Counted from the first letter of the stretch, positions 11,478-20,856 are shown. The stretch: 64,000 nucleotides of DNA from Collimonas humicola (GCF_018304945.1 NZ_JAGQEE010000001.1:310001-374000); one strand, 5' to 3'. Made by a program: numbers and translations. The notes: generated by a model from the sequence alone, not told the origin.

Positions 11478-11975
11478 TTACAAACTGTGTGCCGGGTCAA
11501 CTGGCGCCGGCGCCGGCATTTCTTCCTGCGCCGCCGATTTGCATTCGTTCGCCAACTGGTGTCCTGTCTTTGAATCCAGCAAAATGCCCTTGGCCGGGAT
11601 GCCGATCCAGAGCAGGCCGTATTTGCGGTTTTCGAAGCGGTTGGCGCCGGTGGTGGTCGGCACGCGGGTCAGGCGGTGCAGGGTCTTGCCCCAGCGCAGC
11701 GCGATATGCTTGTCGTCTTCTGCATTGGTGTATAGCGTCAGGCTGTTGCCCAGTTCGCACTTGTAGTCGACGGAAACGGCGGTCTTGACGTCTGGCGTGC
11801 CTTCGTCTTCACCGTCGTCCACTTCGGCCGGCGCAGCTTTTGCTGCCGGTTTCTTGGCCGCCTTCTTGGTGGTTTTCTTGGTGCTGGTCTGTGCTTGCGC
11901 CTGCGGTGCTGTAACCGCCAGGCTGGCGCACAGCAAGACCAGGGTTGACAAGCTCGTGGACAGAATCTTTCTCAT
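11478..11975 (-). CDS. Secreted MliC-like protein (C-type lysozyme inhibitor fold)
   Basis: This 165-residue protein has a signal peptide (MRKILSTS, then a hydrophobic core ending near AQA) and a low-complexity Lys/Ala linker ([17 protein letters not shown]). A C-terminal domain of about 90 residues (VDYKCELGN ... HQLANECKS) has a Cys pair and the beta-rich pattern of the MliC/PliC family. Members inhibit host lysozyme in the periplasm or outer membrane, but here no lipobox is seen, so it should be soluble periplasmic. GGAG lies upstream of the chosen ATG. Its place inside a TCA operon (56 bp after citE-like, 25 bp before acnA) does not fit that function in an obvious way. The lysozyme-inhibitor role is inference from the fold pattern. 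Confidence 0.65.
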   Translation of the reverse strand: MRKILSTSLSTLVLLCASLAVTAPQAQAQTSTKKTTKKAAKKPAAKAAPAEVDDGEDEGTPDVKTAVSVDYKCELGNSLTLYTNAEDDKHIALRWGKTLHRLTRVPTTTGANRFENRKYGLLWIGIPAKGILLDSKTGHQLANECKSAAQEEMPAPAPVDPAHSL

Positions 11976-12031
11976 TTCTATTGCTCCGTAGTGCATCCTG
12001 CTACTGTTCTTGAGTAAGCGGCAGGGCGCGG

Positions 12032-13009
12032 TTATAACAAGGTACTGGTGGTTTCGGGTAATGCGGCGCCGCTATTTTTTGCCCGCTGCAGGACGCTCCA
12101 GTAATAACGGTAACTGGCGCGGTCATGCAGCGTGCCCTCGTGTTGTATCGGTCCCCAATCCGCCTGCTGGGCTGCAAGCAGAATCTGTGCCGCAGTGGCT
12201 ATCTCGGACTGCGGCGGGGTAAATGCGTTCAGGATCGGCTTGATCTGCTGCGGGTGGATGCTCCACATCCGGGTATAGCCGAATTCCGCCCTGGCGCGGC
12301 CGGCATCGGCAGCAACGCTGGCGCTGTCCCTGATGTCGGTGGTGACGTTATGCGACGGCACCTTGCCGTGCGCATGGCAGGCGGCGGCGATTTCCAGCTT
12401 GGCGCGGGCCACCAGCGGATGGCTGAACTGGCCCGGCGAGTGCATCGCGGCGCTGGGAATCGCACCAAAATGGGCGGACACGAAATCCATGATGCCGAAC
12501 GACAGCGACTGCACCTGCGGCAGCGCGGCGATGGCGAAGACATCGGCCAGCGCGCCGTGGGTTTCTATCAATACATGGACCGGCAGGTCTGCGCGGCCGG
12601 CGTGCTTGCTGTGGTGTTCGATCAGGTCGATAGCAGCGCGCACTTCTGCCAGGTTTTCAGCCTTGGGCAGCATCAGGTAGGCCAGCCGGCTGGCGGCGCC
12701 GCTGTTGCCGCAGATGAATTTGATGTCTTGTTCGAAAAAAGCGCTGCCGCTATCGTGCACGCGGGCGCCGATGCGTTCAAAGCGGTTGTCGTCGCCGGCG
12801 ACGATGCTGGCAACCAGTTTTGCATGTGTTGCTTCATTACCGGCGCTGGCGCCGTCTTCGCAGTCCAGGGTGATGTCGAAGACCGGGCCCATTTCCTGCT
12901 GCAGGGCGATCGACTTGCGCATGAGCTTTTCAGCGCCGGCGTAATGATCGCAGACCGGTAGCGAGACCGGCTGTTGCTTGCCTAGGAATAAGACCTGGGT
13001 AGGGTGCAT
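12032..13009 (-). CDS. HpcH/HpaI aldolase / citrate lyase beta-like (CoA-ester lyase)
   Basis: This 325-residue TIM-barrel protein belongs to the CitE/malyl-CoA lyase superfamily. Recognisable pieces are FDITLDCEDGA (Mg/CoA region), the catalytic Arg/Glu segments RIGARVHD and HVLIETHGAL, and SFGIMDFVSAH. The family cleaves or forms C-C bonds in malyl-CoA, citramalyl-CoA or citryl-CoA. No CitD or CitF subunits are encoded nearby, so it is unlikely to be part of a true citrate lyase. It sits between mdh (107 bp upstream) and the MliC-like gene, so a C4/CoA-ester role linked to the TCA cycle, such as malyl-CoA metabolism, is plausible but not proven. Confidence 0.82.
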   Translation of the reverse strand: MHPTQVLFLGKQQPVSLPVCDHYAGAEKLMRKSIALQQEMGPVFDITLDCEDGASAGNEATHAKLVASIVAGDDNRFERIGARVHDSGSAFFEQDIKFICGNSGAASRLAYLMLPKAENLAEVRAAIDLIEHHSKHAGRADLPVHVLIETHGALADVFAIAALPQVQSLSFGIMDFVSAHFGAIPSAAMHSPGQFSHPLVARAKLEIAAACHAHGKVPSHNVTTDIRDSASVAADAGRARAEFGYTRMWSIHPQQIKPILNAFTPPQSEIATAAQILLAAQQADWGPIQHEGTLHDRASYRYYWSVLQRAKNSGAALPETTSTLL

Positions 13010-13116
13010 TGCGAAGTTTTTTAAAAAATTCAGAACAAACGAAAACGGGAAAGCAAATCAGGTCAAGCGCTGCATGGCAATGGCTGTGTCGCCATGCAGC
13101 TGCTTTCTGGCGGTGT

Positions 13117-14106
13117 TTAGCCGACCAGGTGTTTCACGCCGTCACGCTCTTCTTGCAGTTCTTTCAGCGTGAGGTTGATGCGCTCCTGCGAGAAGGCGTC
13201 GATTTCCAGGCCCTGGACGATCTTGTACTCGCCGTTTTCGGTGGTGACAGGGAAGCCGAACATGGTGCCTTCAGGGATGCCGTAGGAACCGTCCGATGGC
13301 ACGCCCATGGTGGTCCACTTGCCGTTGGTGCCCAATACCCAGTCGCGCACGTGGTCGATGGCTGCGTTGGCTGCCGATGCTGCCGACGACAGGCCACGTG
13401 CTTCGATGATCGCGGCGCCACGCTTGCCGACTGTCGGCAGGAATACGTCCTTGTTCCAGACCTGGTCGTTGATCAGGTCCTTGACCGATGCGTCGTCGGC
13501 TGTGGCGTAGCGATAGTCGGCGTACATGGTTGGCGAGTGGTTGCCCCATACGCACAGTTTTTCGATAGCGGAAACCGGTTTGCCGATCTTGGCCGCAACT
13601 TGCGACAGGGCGCGGTTGTGGTCCAGGCGCAGCATTGCGGTGAAGTTCTTGGCTGGCAGGCTAGGCGCCGATTTCATGGCGATGTAAGCATTGGTGTTGG
13701 CTGGATTGCCGACCACCAGCACCTTGACATTGCGCGAAGCGACGGCGTCCAGCGCCTTGCCTTGCACCGTGAAGATCTGGGCATTGGCTTCCAGCAGGTC
13801 CTTGCGCTCCATGCCTGGGCCGCGTGGGCGTGCGCCGACCAGCAGGGCGATGTCGGCATCCTTGAATGCAGTCATCGGATCGCTGTGGGCAGTGATGCCG
13901 GCCAGCAGCGGGAAGGCGCAATCGTCGACTTCCATGATCACGCCTTTCAGCGCTTTTTGTGCTTTTTCGTCAGGAATTTCCAGCAATTGCAGAATGACCG
14001 GTTGGTCTTTGCCGAGCAGGTCGCCGTTGGCGATGCGGAACAACAGTGAATAACCGATTTGACCAGCGGCGCCGGTAACGGCAACACGCAGAGGGGACTT
14101 AGCCAT
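13117..14106 (-). CDS. mdh: Malate dehydrogenase
   Basis: NAD-dependent oxidation of malate to oxaloacetate, cytoplasmic. The 329-residue length fits the cytosolic-type MDH common in betaproteobacteria. The dinucleotide-binding loop [10 protein letters not shown] is at 11-20, the substrate arginines are in [19 protein letters not shown] follows, and the catalytic His is in WGNHSPTMY. It is the first gene of the leftward operon mdh, citE-like, MliC-like, acnA and is divergent from the gntR regulator. The promoter lies in the 450-bp divergent region that also holds the palindromic operator. Confidence 0.97.
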   Translation of the reverse strand: MAKSPLRVAVTGAAGQIGYSLLFRIANGDLLGKDQPVILQLLEIPDEKAQKALKGVIMEVDDCAFPLLAGITAHSDPMTAFKDADIALLVGARPRGPGMERKDLLEANAQIFTVQGKALDAVASRNVKVLVVGNPANTNAYIAMKSAPSLPAKNFTAMLRLDHNRALSQVAAKIGKPVSAIEKLCVWGNHSPTMYADYRYATADDASVKDLINDQVWNKDVFLPTVGKRGAAIIEARGLSSAASAANAAIDHVRDWVLGTNGKWTTMGVPSDGSYGIPEGTMFGFPVTTENGEYKIVQGLEIDAFSQERINLTLKELQEERDGVKHLVG

Positions 14107-14557
14107 GTTGAATCTCCAGAGAGGTGATAAAAATATTTGCGGAACAGCGTCGCTCGGATACGTTCAAGGGCCTGCAGAGCATGGCGGATTGCGCTTCCGT
14201 GCGGTCTTGTCCCTGGCCGTCTGATCCAAATAAAAAAGACGGTTAAATTACAAAAGTCCCAGCCAGATAAAAAGCGGTGACTCTATATGCAACCTCTAAT
14301 GATACCGGCGAAAAGCGCAACCGTCAGTTTGTTTCGCGTTGATCCGGCGGCTTGAAATTGTCGCCGGGATTGCAGCACGCAACTTCAGGGGCTTCAGCTG
14401 GTTCAGCCGGGAAAGCCGGTTGGCGCGCGGCGCAGGCCATCAAATAGTCCTAATGCCCGCGAGTTTAGGCTTGGCAACATGGTATGTCAATCAATATCTT
14501 ATGTCTTATATAAGACATATCATTGCGCAATTTTTGCTGGACGACAATGGGGGTTTT
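14107..14557. other. Divergent control region mdh / gntR
   Basis: These 451 bp hold promoters for both arms of the TCA cluster. The clear element is the 20-bp palindrome near the gntR side. An A-rich patch (around 14231-14275) lies on the mdh side. Reading frames open across this stretch lack family-like sequence and are not called. Confidence 0.6.
14500..14519. promoter_or_regulatory. 20-bp perfect palindrome, probable GntR operator
   Basis: TATGTCTTATATAAGACATA is perfectly self-complementary and lies 38 bp upstream of the chosen gntR start. It has the GT(N)nAC geometry of operators bound by HutC-type GntR regulators. Binding by the adjacent regulator, with autoregulation and control of mdh and/or sdh, is inferred. 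Confidence 0.7.
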
Positions 14558-15382
14558 ATGGTGAAATCCAAGGTTATGAGCTCCATCCCGTCCAATCCGA
14601 GTAGTGATCCTGCCAGCCCGAGCGCGGCAGCCCCGGGAGCGTCGCCGACTGCTTCCGCGGCAAGCTCCCCGACATTCAGTCCGCTCTATCAGCAAATCAA
14701 GGCGTTGATCATGCAGCGCCTGCAGTCCGGCGAGTGGAAGTCCGGTGAATTGATCCCCAGCGAAGTCGAACTTGGCAACCGTTTCAAGGTGAGCCAGGGC
14801 ACCGTGCGCAAGGCGATTGACGAACTGGCGGCGGAAAACCTGCTGGTGCGGCGCCAGGGCAAGGGCACCTTTGTCGCTACCCATCACGAAGCCCGCTCGC
14901 AATTTCGCTTCCTGCGCCTGATGCCGGACAGCGACCAACCCCAGGTTACCGATAAAAGAGTGATAGAGCTGAAACGCCTGCGGGCGCCGGCGGATATCGC
15001 GCGCCAGCTCGGCATGAAGTCGGGCGACTCGGTGGTGTATGTCAAGCGCGTGCTGGCGTTCGACGGGGTGCCGACGATACTCGAAGAATTATGGCTGCCA
15101 GGCGCCTTGTTCAAGGCTTTGACGCTGGAGCGGCTGGCGGAGTACAAAGGCCCGATGTACGGCCTGTTTGAAACCGAATTCGGCACACGCATGATACGCG
15201 CGACCGAGCAGATTCGTGCCGCCAGCGCCGATGCAGATGCTGCTGAATTGCTGGCCGTGGAAAAATCATCGCCTTTGTTGTGTGTCGAGCGCGTGTCTTT
15301 CACTTACGGCGACAAGCCGGTGGAAGTGCGGCGCGGGTTTTATGTCACCAGCCGTCATCATTATCAGAACGAACTGAGCTGA
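14558..15382 (+). CDS. GntR-family (HutC subfamily) transcriptional regulator of the TCA cluster
   Basis: The protein is 274 residues from the chosen ATG (MVKSKVMSS), which has a G-run upstream; upstream in-frame starts would encode an unlikely leader across the operator. After a Ser/Ala/Pro-rich linker comes a winged helix-turn-helix (about 46-112: LYQQIKALIM, IPSEVELGNRF, QGTVRKAIDEL, RRQGKGTFV). A UTRA ligand-binding domain follows (about 120-270). The HutC type binds small organic acids or sugars. Its position between mdh and sdhC argues for control of TCA genes. The effector is unknown. Confidence 0.88.
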   Translation: MVKSKVMSSIPSNPSSDPASPSAAAPGASPTASAASSPTFSPLYQQIKALIMQRLQSGEWKSGELIPSEVELGNRFKVSQGTVRKAIDELAAENLLVRRQGKGTFVATHHEARSQFRFLRLMPDSDQPQVTDKRVIELKRLRAPADIARQLGMKSGDSVVYVKRVLAFDGVPTILEELWLPGALFKALTLERLAEYKGPMYGLFETEFGTRMIRATEQIRAASADADAAELLAVEKSSPLLCVERVSFTYGDKPVEVRRGFYVTSRHHYQNELS

Positions 15383-15460
15383 CGGCTGCTGCGGAATTGA
15401 CGGTTGCGTGTGAGCGCGGCCGAGAGGTGGCAAAATGGCAAAGTTCGAGCGGCGAGGGCG

Positions 15461-15482
15461 ATTATTCGCAATAACGAATAAT
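15461..15482. promoter_or_regulatory. Inverted repeat in the sdhC upstream region
   Basis: ATTATTCG and CGAATAAT (8-bp arms, 6-bp spacer CAATAA) lie about 84 bp before the sdhC start. The symmetry and A+T-richness suggest a regulator site at the sdh promoter. The binding protein is unknown. Confidence 0.45.
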
Positions 15483-15565
15483 AACTATTGGTGTGCTGCA
15501 CAAAAATCGGCGAAAATTGCGGGATTGCGCTTGCAGTAAATTTTTAAACTGAGGAGAACCCTGTT

Positions 15566-15976
15566 ATGTCTGAAGCCGCGAAGCCCAATCGGCCACAGTT
15601 TCGTAATATTCACATTACTGAACTAAGCAGCTATCGTTTGCCATTGGCTGGCCTAGTTTCTTTCTTGCATCGTGTTAGTGGCTTGCTGATGTTTTTGCTC
15701 TTGCCTTTCATCTTGTTCATGCTGGATAAAAGCCTGGTATCTGAAAGCTCTTTCGAATATTTCAAAGGCTTTACGTCGGGCTGGTTCGTCAAGCTTGTCA
15801 TCCTGGCCCTGTCCTGGGCTTACCTGCATCATTTCTGTGCCGGCATCCGCCACCTCGTCATGGATAATCATATCGGCCTGACCAAGGAAAGCGCACGCAA
15901 GTCTGCTGCAAGCGTCCTGATCATCAGCGTGCCGCTGGCGCTGGTCGTTGCATTGAAACTGTTCGGAGCATTCTAA
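15566..15976 (+). CDS. sdhC: Succinate dehydrogenase cytochrome b556 subunit
   Basis: Membrane anchor subunit of complex II, which with SdhD carries haem b and the ubiquinone site. The 136 residues contain three membrane segments (about 27-53, 72-91, 110-134). The SdhC signature includes SFLHRVSG (32-39) and HFCAGIRHLVMD, whose His89 corresponds to the haem ligand. GAGGAG lies upstream of the ATG. The sdhD start codon shares the last base of the sdhC stop, so translation is coupled. Confidence 0.96.
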   Translation: MSEAAKPNRPQFRNIHITELSSYRLPLAGLVSFLHRVSGLLMFLLLPFILFMLDKSLVSESSFEYFKGFTSGWFVKLVILALSWAYLHHFCAGIRHLVMDNHIGLTKESARKSAASVLIISVPLALVVALKLFGAF

Positions 15977-16344
15977 TGGCTGATAACAATAACGTTGGCG
16001 CCAAGCGCCTGGTGGTAGGGGCCCATTACGGCCTGCGCGACTGGCTGGCGCAGCGCGTCACCGCCGTGGTCATGGCGGTCTACACCGTCATTCTGCTGGT
16101 TTCTTTCCTGACCGCCAGTAACTTCACCTATGAAGGCTGGGCGGGCCTGTTTTCTCACCAGTGGTTCAAGCTGGCTACTTTTGTAGCGCTGATGGCGCTG
16201 TTTTTTCATGCGTGGATCGGCGTGCGTGATATCTGGATGGATTACGTCAAGCCGGTCGCTGTGCGCCTGGTATTGCAAGTTGCCACAATCCTGTGGCTGG
16301 TCGGTTGTGCCGGATGGGCGGCGCAGATTTTGTGGAGAGTGTAA
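15976..16344 (+). CDS. sdhD: Succinate dehydrogenase membrane anchor subunit
   Basis: The second anchor of complex II has 122 residues and three hydrophobic spans (about 25-47, 63-80, 95-118). HAWIGVRDIWMDY carries His78, the expected second haem ligand, and the conserved Asp/Tyr near the quinone site. It overlaps the sdhC stop by one base and is followed after 2 bp by the GTG start of sdhA. Confidence 0.95.
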   Translation: MADNNNVGAKRLVVGAHYGLRDWLAQRVTAVVMAVYTVILLVSFLTASNFTYEGWAGLFSHQWFKLATFVALMALFFHAWIGVRDIWMDYVKPVAVRLVLQVATILWLVGCAGWAAQILWRV

Positions 16345-16346
16345 TC

Positions 16347-18125
16347 GTGTCAGCAATCAAATCCACAATTCCTACACGCCGCTTTGATGCGGTTATCGTT
16401 GGCGCCGGCGGATCCGGCATGCGTGCTTCGCTGCAGTTGGCGGAAGCTGGTTTGAACGTTGCGGTGCTGTCGAAGGTGTTTCCTACCCGTTCGCACACGG
16501 TGGCGGCGCAGGGCGGCATTGGCGCCTCGCTCGGCAACATGTCCGAGGACAGCTGGTACTGGCACATGTTCGACACCGTCAAGGGTTCGGATTACCTGGG
16601 CGACCAGGATGCGATTGAATTCATGTGTCGCGAAGCGCCCAAGGCTGTGTATGAGCTGGAACACTTCGGCATGCCGTTCGACCGTAACGCCGACGGCACC
16701 ATTTACCAGCGTCCGTTCGGCGGCCACTCGGCCAACTTCGGCGAAAAGCCGGTAGCGCGCGCTTGCGCCGCTGCCGACCGCACCGGCCATGCGCTGTTGC
16801 ATACGCTGTACCAGCGCAATGTGCGCGCCAAGACGCATTTCTTCGTCGAGTGGATGGCGATCGATCTGGTGCGCGATGCCGAAGGCGATGTCATCGGCGT
16901 GGTTGCGCTGGAAATGGAAACCGGCGATGTCATGATCCTGGAAGCCAAGACCACCGTGATGGCTACCGGCGGTGCAGGGCGCATCTGGGCGGCTTCGACC
17001 AATGCCTTTATCAATACCGGCGACGGCATGGGCATGGCGGCGCGTGCAGGTTTGCCGCTGGAAGACATGGAATTCTGGCAGTTCCACCCGACCGGCGTGG
17101 CCGGCGCGGGCGTGCTGATCACTGAAGGCGTGCGCGGCGAAGGCGGGATCCTGATTAACGCCAACGGCGAACGTTTCATGGAGCGCTATGCGCCAACCCT
17201 GAAAGACCTGGCGCCGCGCGACTTCGTTTCGCGTTCGATGGACCAGGAAATCAAGGAAGGCCGCGGCTGCGGTCCGCACAAGGATCACGTGATGCTGGAC
17301 CTGCGCCACATCGGCGCCGAAACCATCATGAAACGCTTGCCTTCGATTTTGGAAATCGGCCATAAGTTCGCTAACGTTGACGCTCTGAAAGAGCCGATCC
17401 CGGTTGTGCCGACCATCCACTATCAGATGGGCGGCATCCCGACCAACGTTTACGGCCAGGTTGTAGTGCCGAAGAACGGTATCCCGAACGCAGTGGTCAA
17501 TGGCTTGTACGCCATCGGCGAATGCGCCTGCGTTTCGGTGCACGGCGCCAATCGCCTGGGCACCAACTCGCTGCTGGACCTGGTGGTGTTCGGCCGTGCC
17601 GCCGGCAACCACATTGTCGACAGCAAGCTCAAGGAACGCAGCAACAAGCCGTTGCCGGCGGATGCCGCCGACTTCGCCCAGGCGCGCCTGGCCAAGCTGG
17701 AAACCAGCACCGGTTCCGAGCGCGTGCAAGACGTGGCCGGCGATATCCGCAAGACCATGCAGCACTACTGCGGCGTGTTCCGCACCGACGAGCTGCTGCA
17801 GCAAGGCTACAAGGAAATCATGGTGCTCGACGAGCGGCGCAAGCATGTTTCGTTCAAGGACAAGTCCAAGGTATTCAACACTGCGCGTGTCGAAGCGCTG
17901 GAACTGGACAACCTGATCGAAACCGCCAAGGCCACCATCACCTCGGCTGCAGCCCGCAAGGAATCGCGCGGCGCCCACGCGCACCGCGATTATGAAAAGC
18001 GTGATGACGAAAACTGGATGAAGCACACCTTGTGGTACTCCGAAGGTAATCGTCTCGACTACAAGCCAGTGGTCACCAAGCCGCTGACAGTTGATACGTT
18101 CAAGCCAAAGCCACGCACATTCTGA
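16347..18125 (+). CDS. sdhA: Succinate dehydrogenase flavoprotein subunit
   Basis: Oxidises succinate to fumarate with covalently bound FAD. I choose the GTG at 16347 because GGAGAG lies just upstream and it follows sdhD by 2 bp; an in-frame ATG 54 bp earlier would overlap sdhD. The 592 residues carry the FAD-binding GAGGSGM near residue 19, the flavinylated His50 in SHTVAAQGG, and the substrate-site segments HPTGVAGAG, GERFMERYAP and HGANRLGTNS. The C-terminal domain ends with a Tyr/Trp-rich tail. It is the third gene of the sdhCDAB operon and needs SdhE for flavinylation. Confidence 0.98.
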   Translation: MSAIKSTIPTRRFDAVIVGAGGSGMRASLQLAEAGLNVAVLSKVFPTRSHTVAAQGGIGASLGNMSEDSWYWHMFDTVKGSDYLGDQDAIEFMCREAPKAVYELEHFGMPFDRNADGTIYQRPFGGHSANFGEKPVARACAAADRTGHALLHTLYQRNVRAKTHFFVEWMAIDLVRDAEGDVIGVVALEMETGDVMILEAKTTVMATGGAGRIWAASTNAFINTGDGMGMAARAGLPLEDMEFWQFHPTGVAGAGVLITEGVRGEGGILINANGERFMERYAPTLKDLAPRDFVSRSMDQEIKEGRGCGPHKDHVMLDLRHIGAETIMKRLPSILEIGHKFANVDALKEPIPVVPTIHYQMGGIPTNVYGQVVVPKNGIPNAVVNGLYAIGECACVSVHGANRLGTNSLLDLVVFGRAAGNHIVDSKLKERSNKPLPADAADFAQARLAKLETSTGSERVQDVAGDIRKTMQHYCGVFRTDELLQQGYKEIMVLDERRKHVSFKDKSKVFNTARVEALELDNLIETAKATITSAAARKESRGAHAHRDYEKRDDENWMKHTLWYSEGNRLDYKPVVTKPLTVDTFKPKPRTF

Positions 18126-18130
18126 TTTGC

Positions 18131-18163
18131 CGCGGCAGGGCAGCGTTCCATGATCCTGCCGCG
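18131..18163 (+). promoter_or_regulatory. Intercistronic hairpin between sdhA and sdhB
   Basis: CGCGGCAGG pairs with CCTGCCGCG (9 bp, 15-nt loop) in the 60-bp sdhA-sdhB gap. There is no T-run, so it is more likely an mRNA-stability or partial attenuation element than a terminator. Confidence 0.5.
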
Positions 18164-18185
18164 CAATTAATAAAAAGGTATAGCC

Positions 18186-18899
18186 ATGTCATCACGTACT
18201 TTGAAATTCAAAATCTACCGCTACGATCCCGATAAGGATGCCAAGCCTTACATGCAGGACCTGACGGTGGAGCTGCTGCCGACCGACAAGATGCTGCTGG
18301 ATGCCCTGCAACGCATCAAGGCCGACGTCGACGATTCACTGGCGCTGCGCCGTTCATGCCGCGAAGGCGTGTGCGGTTCCGACGCCATGAACATCAACGG
18401 CAAGAACGGTCTGGCCTGCACCACCAACCTGAACGAGCTGAGCGAGCCTATCGTCCTCAAGCCGCTGCCTGGCCTGCCGGTGATTCGCGACCTGATCGTC
18501 GACATGACGCAGTTCTTCAAGCAATACGAGTCGATCAAGCCGTTCCTGATCAACGACAACATCCCGCCGGAAAAAGAGCGCCTGCAATCGCCTGAACAGC
18601 GCGAAGAGCTGGATGGCCTGTATGAATGCATCCTGTGTGCATGCTGCTCGACTTCCTGCCCGTCGTTCTGGTGGAATCCGGACAAGTTCGTCGGTCCGGC
18701 CGGCCTGCTGCAAGCCTATCGCTTCATCGCCGACAGCCGCGACGAAGCCACCGGCGCGCGCCTGGACAACCTGGAAGATCCGTATCGCCTGTTCCGCTGC
18801 CGTTCGATCATGAACTGCGTCGATGTCTGCCCTAAGGGTCTGAACCCTAACGCAGCTATCGGCAAGATCAAGGAATTGATGGTCCGTCGCGCTGTATAA
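18186..18899 (+). CDS. sdhB: Succinate dehydrogenase iron-sulfur subunit
   Basis: Carries electrons from the SdhA flavin to quinone. The 237 residues include the [2Fe-2S] domain with Cys58 and Cys63 (SCREGVCG) and Cys78 (LACTT). The C-terminal ferredoxin-like domain has ECILCACCSTSCP and CRSIMNCVDVCPKG, giving ligands for the [4Fe-4S] and [3Fe-4S] clusters. AAAAAGG lies before the ATG. The nested inverted repeat begins only 3 bp after the stop. Confidence 0.97.
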   Translation: MSSRTLKFKIYRYDPDKDAKPYMQDLTVELLPTDKMLLDALQRIKADVDDSLALRRSCREGVCGSDAMNINGKNGLACTTNLNELSEPIVLKPLPGLPVIRDLIVDMTQFFKQYESIKPFLINDNIPPEKERLQSPEQREELDGLYECILCACCSTSCPSFWWNPDKFVGPAGLLQAYRFIADSRDEATGARLDNLEDPYRLFRCRSIMNCVDVCPKGLNPNAAIGKIKELMVRRAV

Positions 18900-18901
18900 A
18901 A

Positions 18902-19027
18902 GTAGCCCTGATACCCGACTGCGCGACTCAATCTCTGGTCTGGGCTGTACTGAAGAAGTACAGCCGCGCTTCTCGACCAGGCCTTGAGCCAAGTCAGCAT
19001 AGCTGAGGCGACGGGTCTTAGGGCTAC
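18902..19027. repeat. 126-nt nested inverted-repeat structure between sdhB and sdhE
   Basis: The outer arms 18902-18917 and 19012-19027 are complementary at 13 of 16 positions. Inside are paired CTCAA/TTGAG (18927/18984), CTGGTC/GACCAG (18935/18975) and a perfect 9-bp hairpin GGCTGTACT-GAAGA-AGTACAGCC (18943-18965). The nesting is far beyond chance and gives one long cruciform or RNA fold. There is no coding potential. It could be a REP/BIME-type element or a functional intercistronic RNA. Confidence 0.75.
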
Positions 19028-19126
19028 CGATACGTCGGAGAAGGGCGGAAATCTTTTTCTGTCCTGCTTTTAGAACTGTTCGTCGACAGCGGCGAACAGC
19101 GATTTCAAATAGAATAAGTGCTTGCC

Positions 19127-19396
19127 ATGCCTATCACCCATCAAGCCGACCCCGCCAACCGAGCTCGACTGCGCTGGCGCGCAAGACGTGGTCTGCTTGA
19201 AAACGATTTGATACTGACCCGTTACCTGGATGCAAACGAAGCCAGCATGACGGATGACGACGTCGACGCTTTTTCGCGGCTGATGGAATTGTCAGACAAT
19301 GAACTAATGGATTTGCTACTAGTCCGCAAAGAGCCGGACGGCTTGCTTGATTTGCCGCAAGTGCATGCCCTGTTAGCCAGAATACGCACTGCTTAA
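19127..19396 (+). CDS. sdhE: FAD assembly factor SdhE
   Basis: A small (89-residue) SdhE/YgfY (DUF339) protein that promotes covalent FAD attachment to SdhA. The diagnostic RGLLE motif is in RARRGLLEND at about 19-28, and the helical Asp/Glu-rich segment DDDVDAFSRLMELSDNEL follows. I use the ATG; a GTG 9 bp upstream is possible and neither has a strong ribosome-binding site. Its place between sdhB and gltA is typical for betaproteobacteria. Confidence 0.92.
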   Translation: MPITHQADPANRARLRWRARRGLLENDLILTRYLDANEASMTDDDVDAFSRLMELSDNELMDLLLVRKEPDGLLDLPQVHALLARIRTA

Positions 19397-19505
19397 GCTG
19401 GTATCTTCGCATGCGGCGCCGGCCGCTGAAGAGGATGTTGGGCAGCTTGCAAATACGTCTTTTGTTTTTTTGATTTAGAGTCACCTTTTGATTGAGGGAA
19501 GAGCC

Positions 19506-20810
19506 ATGACCACCGCTGATACAAAAGCCACGCTATCGTTTTCCGATGGCAGCCCATCCGTAGAATTTCCTATTTACAAGGGCACCGTCGGCCCCGAAGT
19601 CATCGATATCCGCAAGCTGTACGGCGCCACCGGCAAATTCACTTACGACCCGGGTTTCATGTCGACGGCAGCATGTAATTCGTCGATCACCTACATTGAC
19701 GGCGACAAGGGCGAACTGCTGTACCGCGGTTACCCGATCGAGCAGTTGGCGGTCAACTGCGACTTCCTGGAAACATGCTACCTGCTGTTGAACGGCGAAC
19801 TGCCGACCGCGGCCGAAAAGGAAAAATTCGACGCCACCGTGACCCAGCACACCATGGTGCACGAGCAGATGCAATTCTTCTTCCGCGGTTTCCGCCGCGA
19901 CGCCCATCCGATGGCCGTGCTGGTCGGCACCGTCGGTGCCTTGTCGTCGTTCTACCATGACTCGCTGGACATCACCGATCCGCGCCATCGCGAAGTATCG
20001 GCGATCCGCCTGATCGCCAAGCTGCCGACCCTGGTCGCCATGGCGTACAAGTACAACGTCGGCCAGCCTTTCGTCTACCCGCGCAACGAGTTGTCGTACA
20101 GCGCCAACTTCATGCACATGATGTTCTCGACGCCGTGCGAAGAGTACAAGGTGAACGACGTGCTGGTGCGCGCGCTGGATCGCATCCTGACCTTGCATGC
20201 CGACCACGAGCAGAATGCTTCGACTTCGACCGTGCGCCTGGCCGGTTCGAGCGGCGCCAATCCGTTTGCCTGTATCGCTGCCGGCATCGCCTGCCTGTGG
20301 GGGCCTGCCCACGGCGGCGCCAACGAAGCGGCGCTCAACATGCTGAAGGAAATCGGTACGGTCGACAAGATCCCTGAGTTCATCGCCAAGGTGAAAGACA
20401 AGAATTCCGGCGTCAAGCTGATGGGCTTCGGTCACCGGGTCTACAAGAATTTCGACCCGCGCGCCAAGCTGATGCGTGAAACCTGCTACGAAGTGCTGAA
20501 CGAACTGGGCCTGCATGACGACCCGTTGTTCAAGCTGGCGATGGCGCTGGAAAAAGTGGCGCTGGAAGACGAATACTTCGTTTCCCGCAAGCTCTATCCG
20601 AACGTCGACTTCTACTCCGGTATCGTGCAGTCGGCACTGGGTATCCCGACCTCTCTGTTCACCGGGATCTTCGCCATGGCCCGTACCGTCGGCTGGATTG
20701 CGCAATGGAACGAGATGATTTCCGATCCTGAGCAAAAAATCGGCCGTCCACGCCAGTTGTTCGTCGGTTCGCCGACCCGTGATGTGCCTGCAATCGACAA
20801 GCGCGGCTGA
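19506..20810 (+). CDS. gltA: Citrate synthase (type II)
   Basis: Condenses oxaloacetate and acetyl-CoA to citrate. The 434 residues have the hexameric type II layout. The catalytic residues lie in [10 protein letters not shown] (His), [14 protein letters not shown] (His and oxaloacetate-binding Arg) and the Asp of VDFYSG. The chosen ATG is preceded by GAGGGA; a TTG 18 bp earlier is rejected. It sits 109 bp after sdhE and is followed by a rho-independent terminator, so transcription of sdh-gltA probably ends here before sucA. Confidence 0.97.
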   Translation: MTTADTKATLSFSDGSPSVEFPIYKGTVGPEVIDIRKLYGATGKFTYDPGFMSTAACNSSITYIDGDKGELLYRGYPIEQLAVNCDFLETCYLLLNGELPTAAEKEKFDATVTQHTMVHEQMQFFFRGFRRDAHPMAVLVGTVGALSSFYHDSLDITDPRHREVSAIRLIAKLPTLVAMAYKYNVGQPFVYPRNELSYSANFMHMMFSTPCEEYKVNDVLVRALDRILTLHADHEQNASTSTVRLAGSSGANPFACIAAGIACLWGPAHGGANEAALNMLKEIGTVDKIPEFIAKVKDKNSGVKLMGFGHRVYKNFDPRAKLMRETCYEVLNELGLHDDPLFKLAMALEKVALEDEYFVSRKLYPNVDFYSGIVQSALGIPTSLFTGIFAMARTVGWIAQWNEMISDPEQKIGRPRQLFVGSPTRDVPAIDKRG

Positions 20811-20856
20811 TCCCGCCTCAGCAGGCAGGGTTCATTAACATCCTGATACAACACAA

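Noticed and set aside
12032-13009. True citrate lyase beta subunit
   Set aside because: The acyl-carrier and alpha subunits are missing nearby, and the surrounding genes are oxidative TCA genes, so a CoA-ester lyase is a safer call.
14339-14557. N-terminal extension of the GntR regulator
   Set aside because: The extension would be translated across the palindromic operator and does not look like GntR sequence; the ATG at 14558 has a G-rich site before it.
16350-18026. 558-codon minus-strand frame opposite sdhA
   Set aside because: Complete overlap with sdhA, whose FAD and substrate motifs are intact; no ribosome-binding site or family motif.
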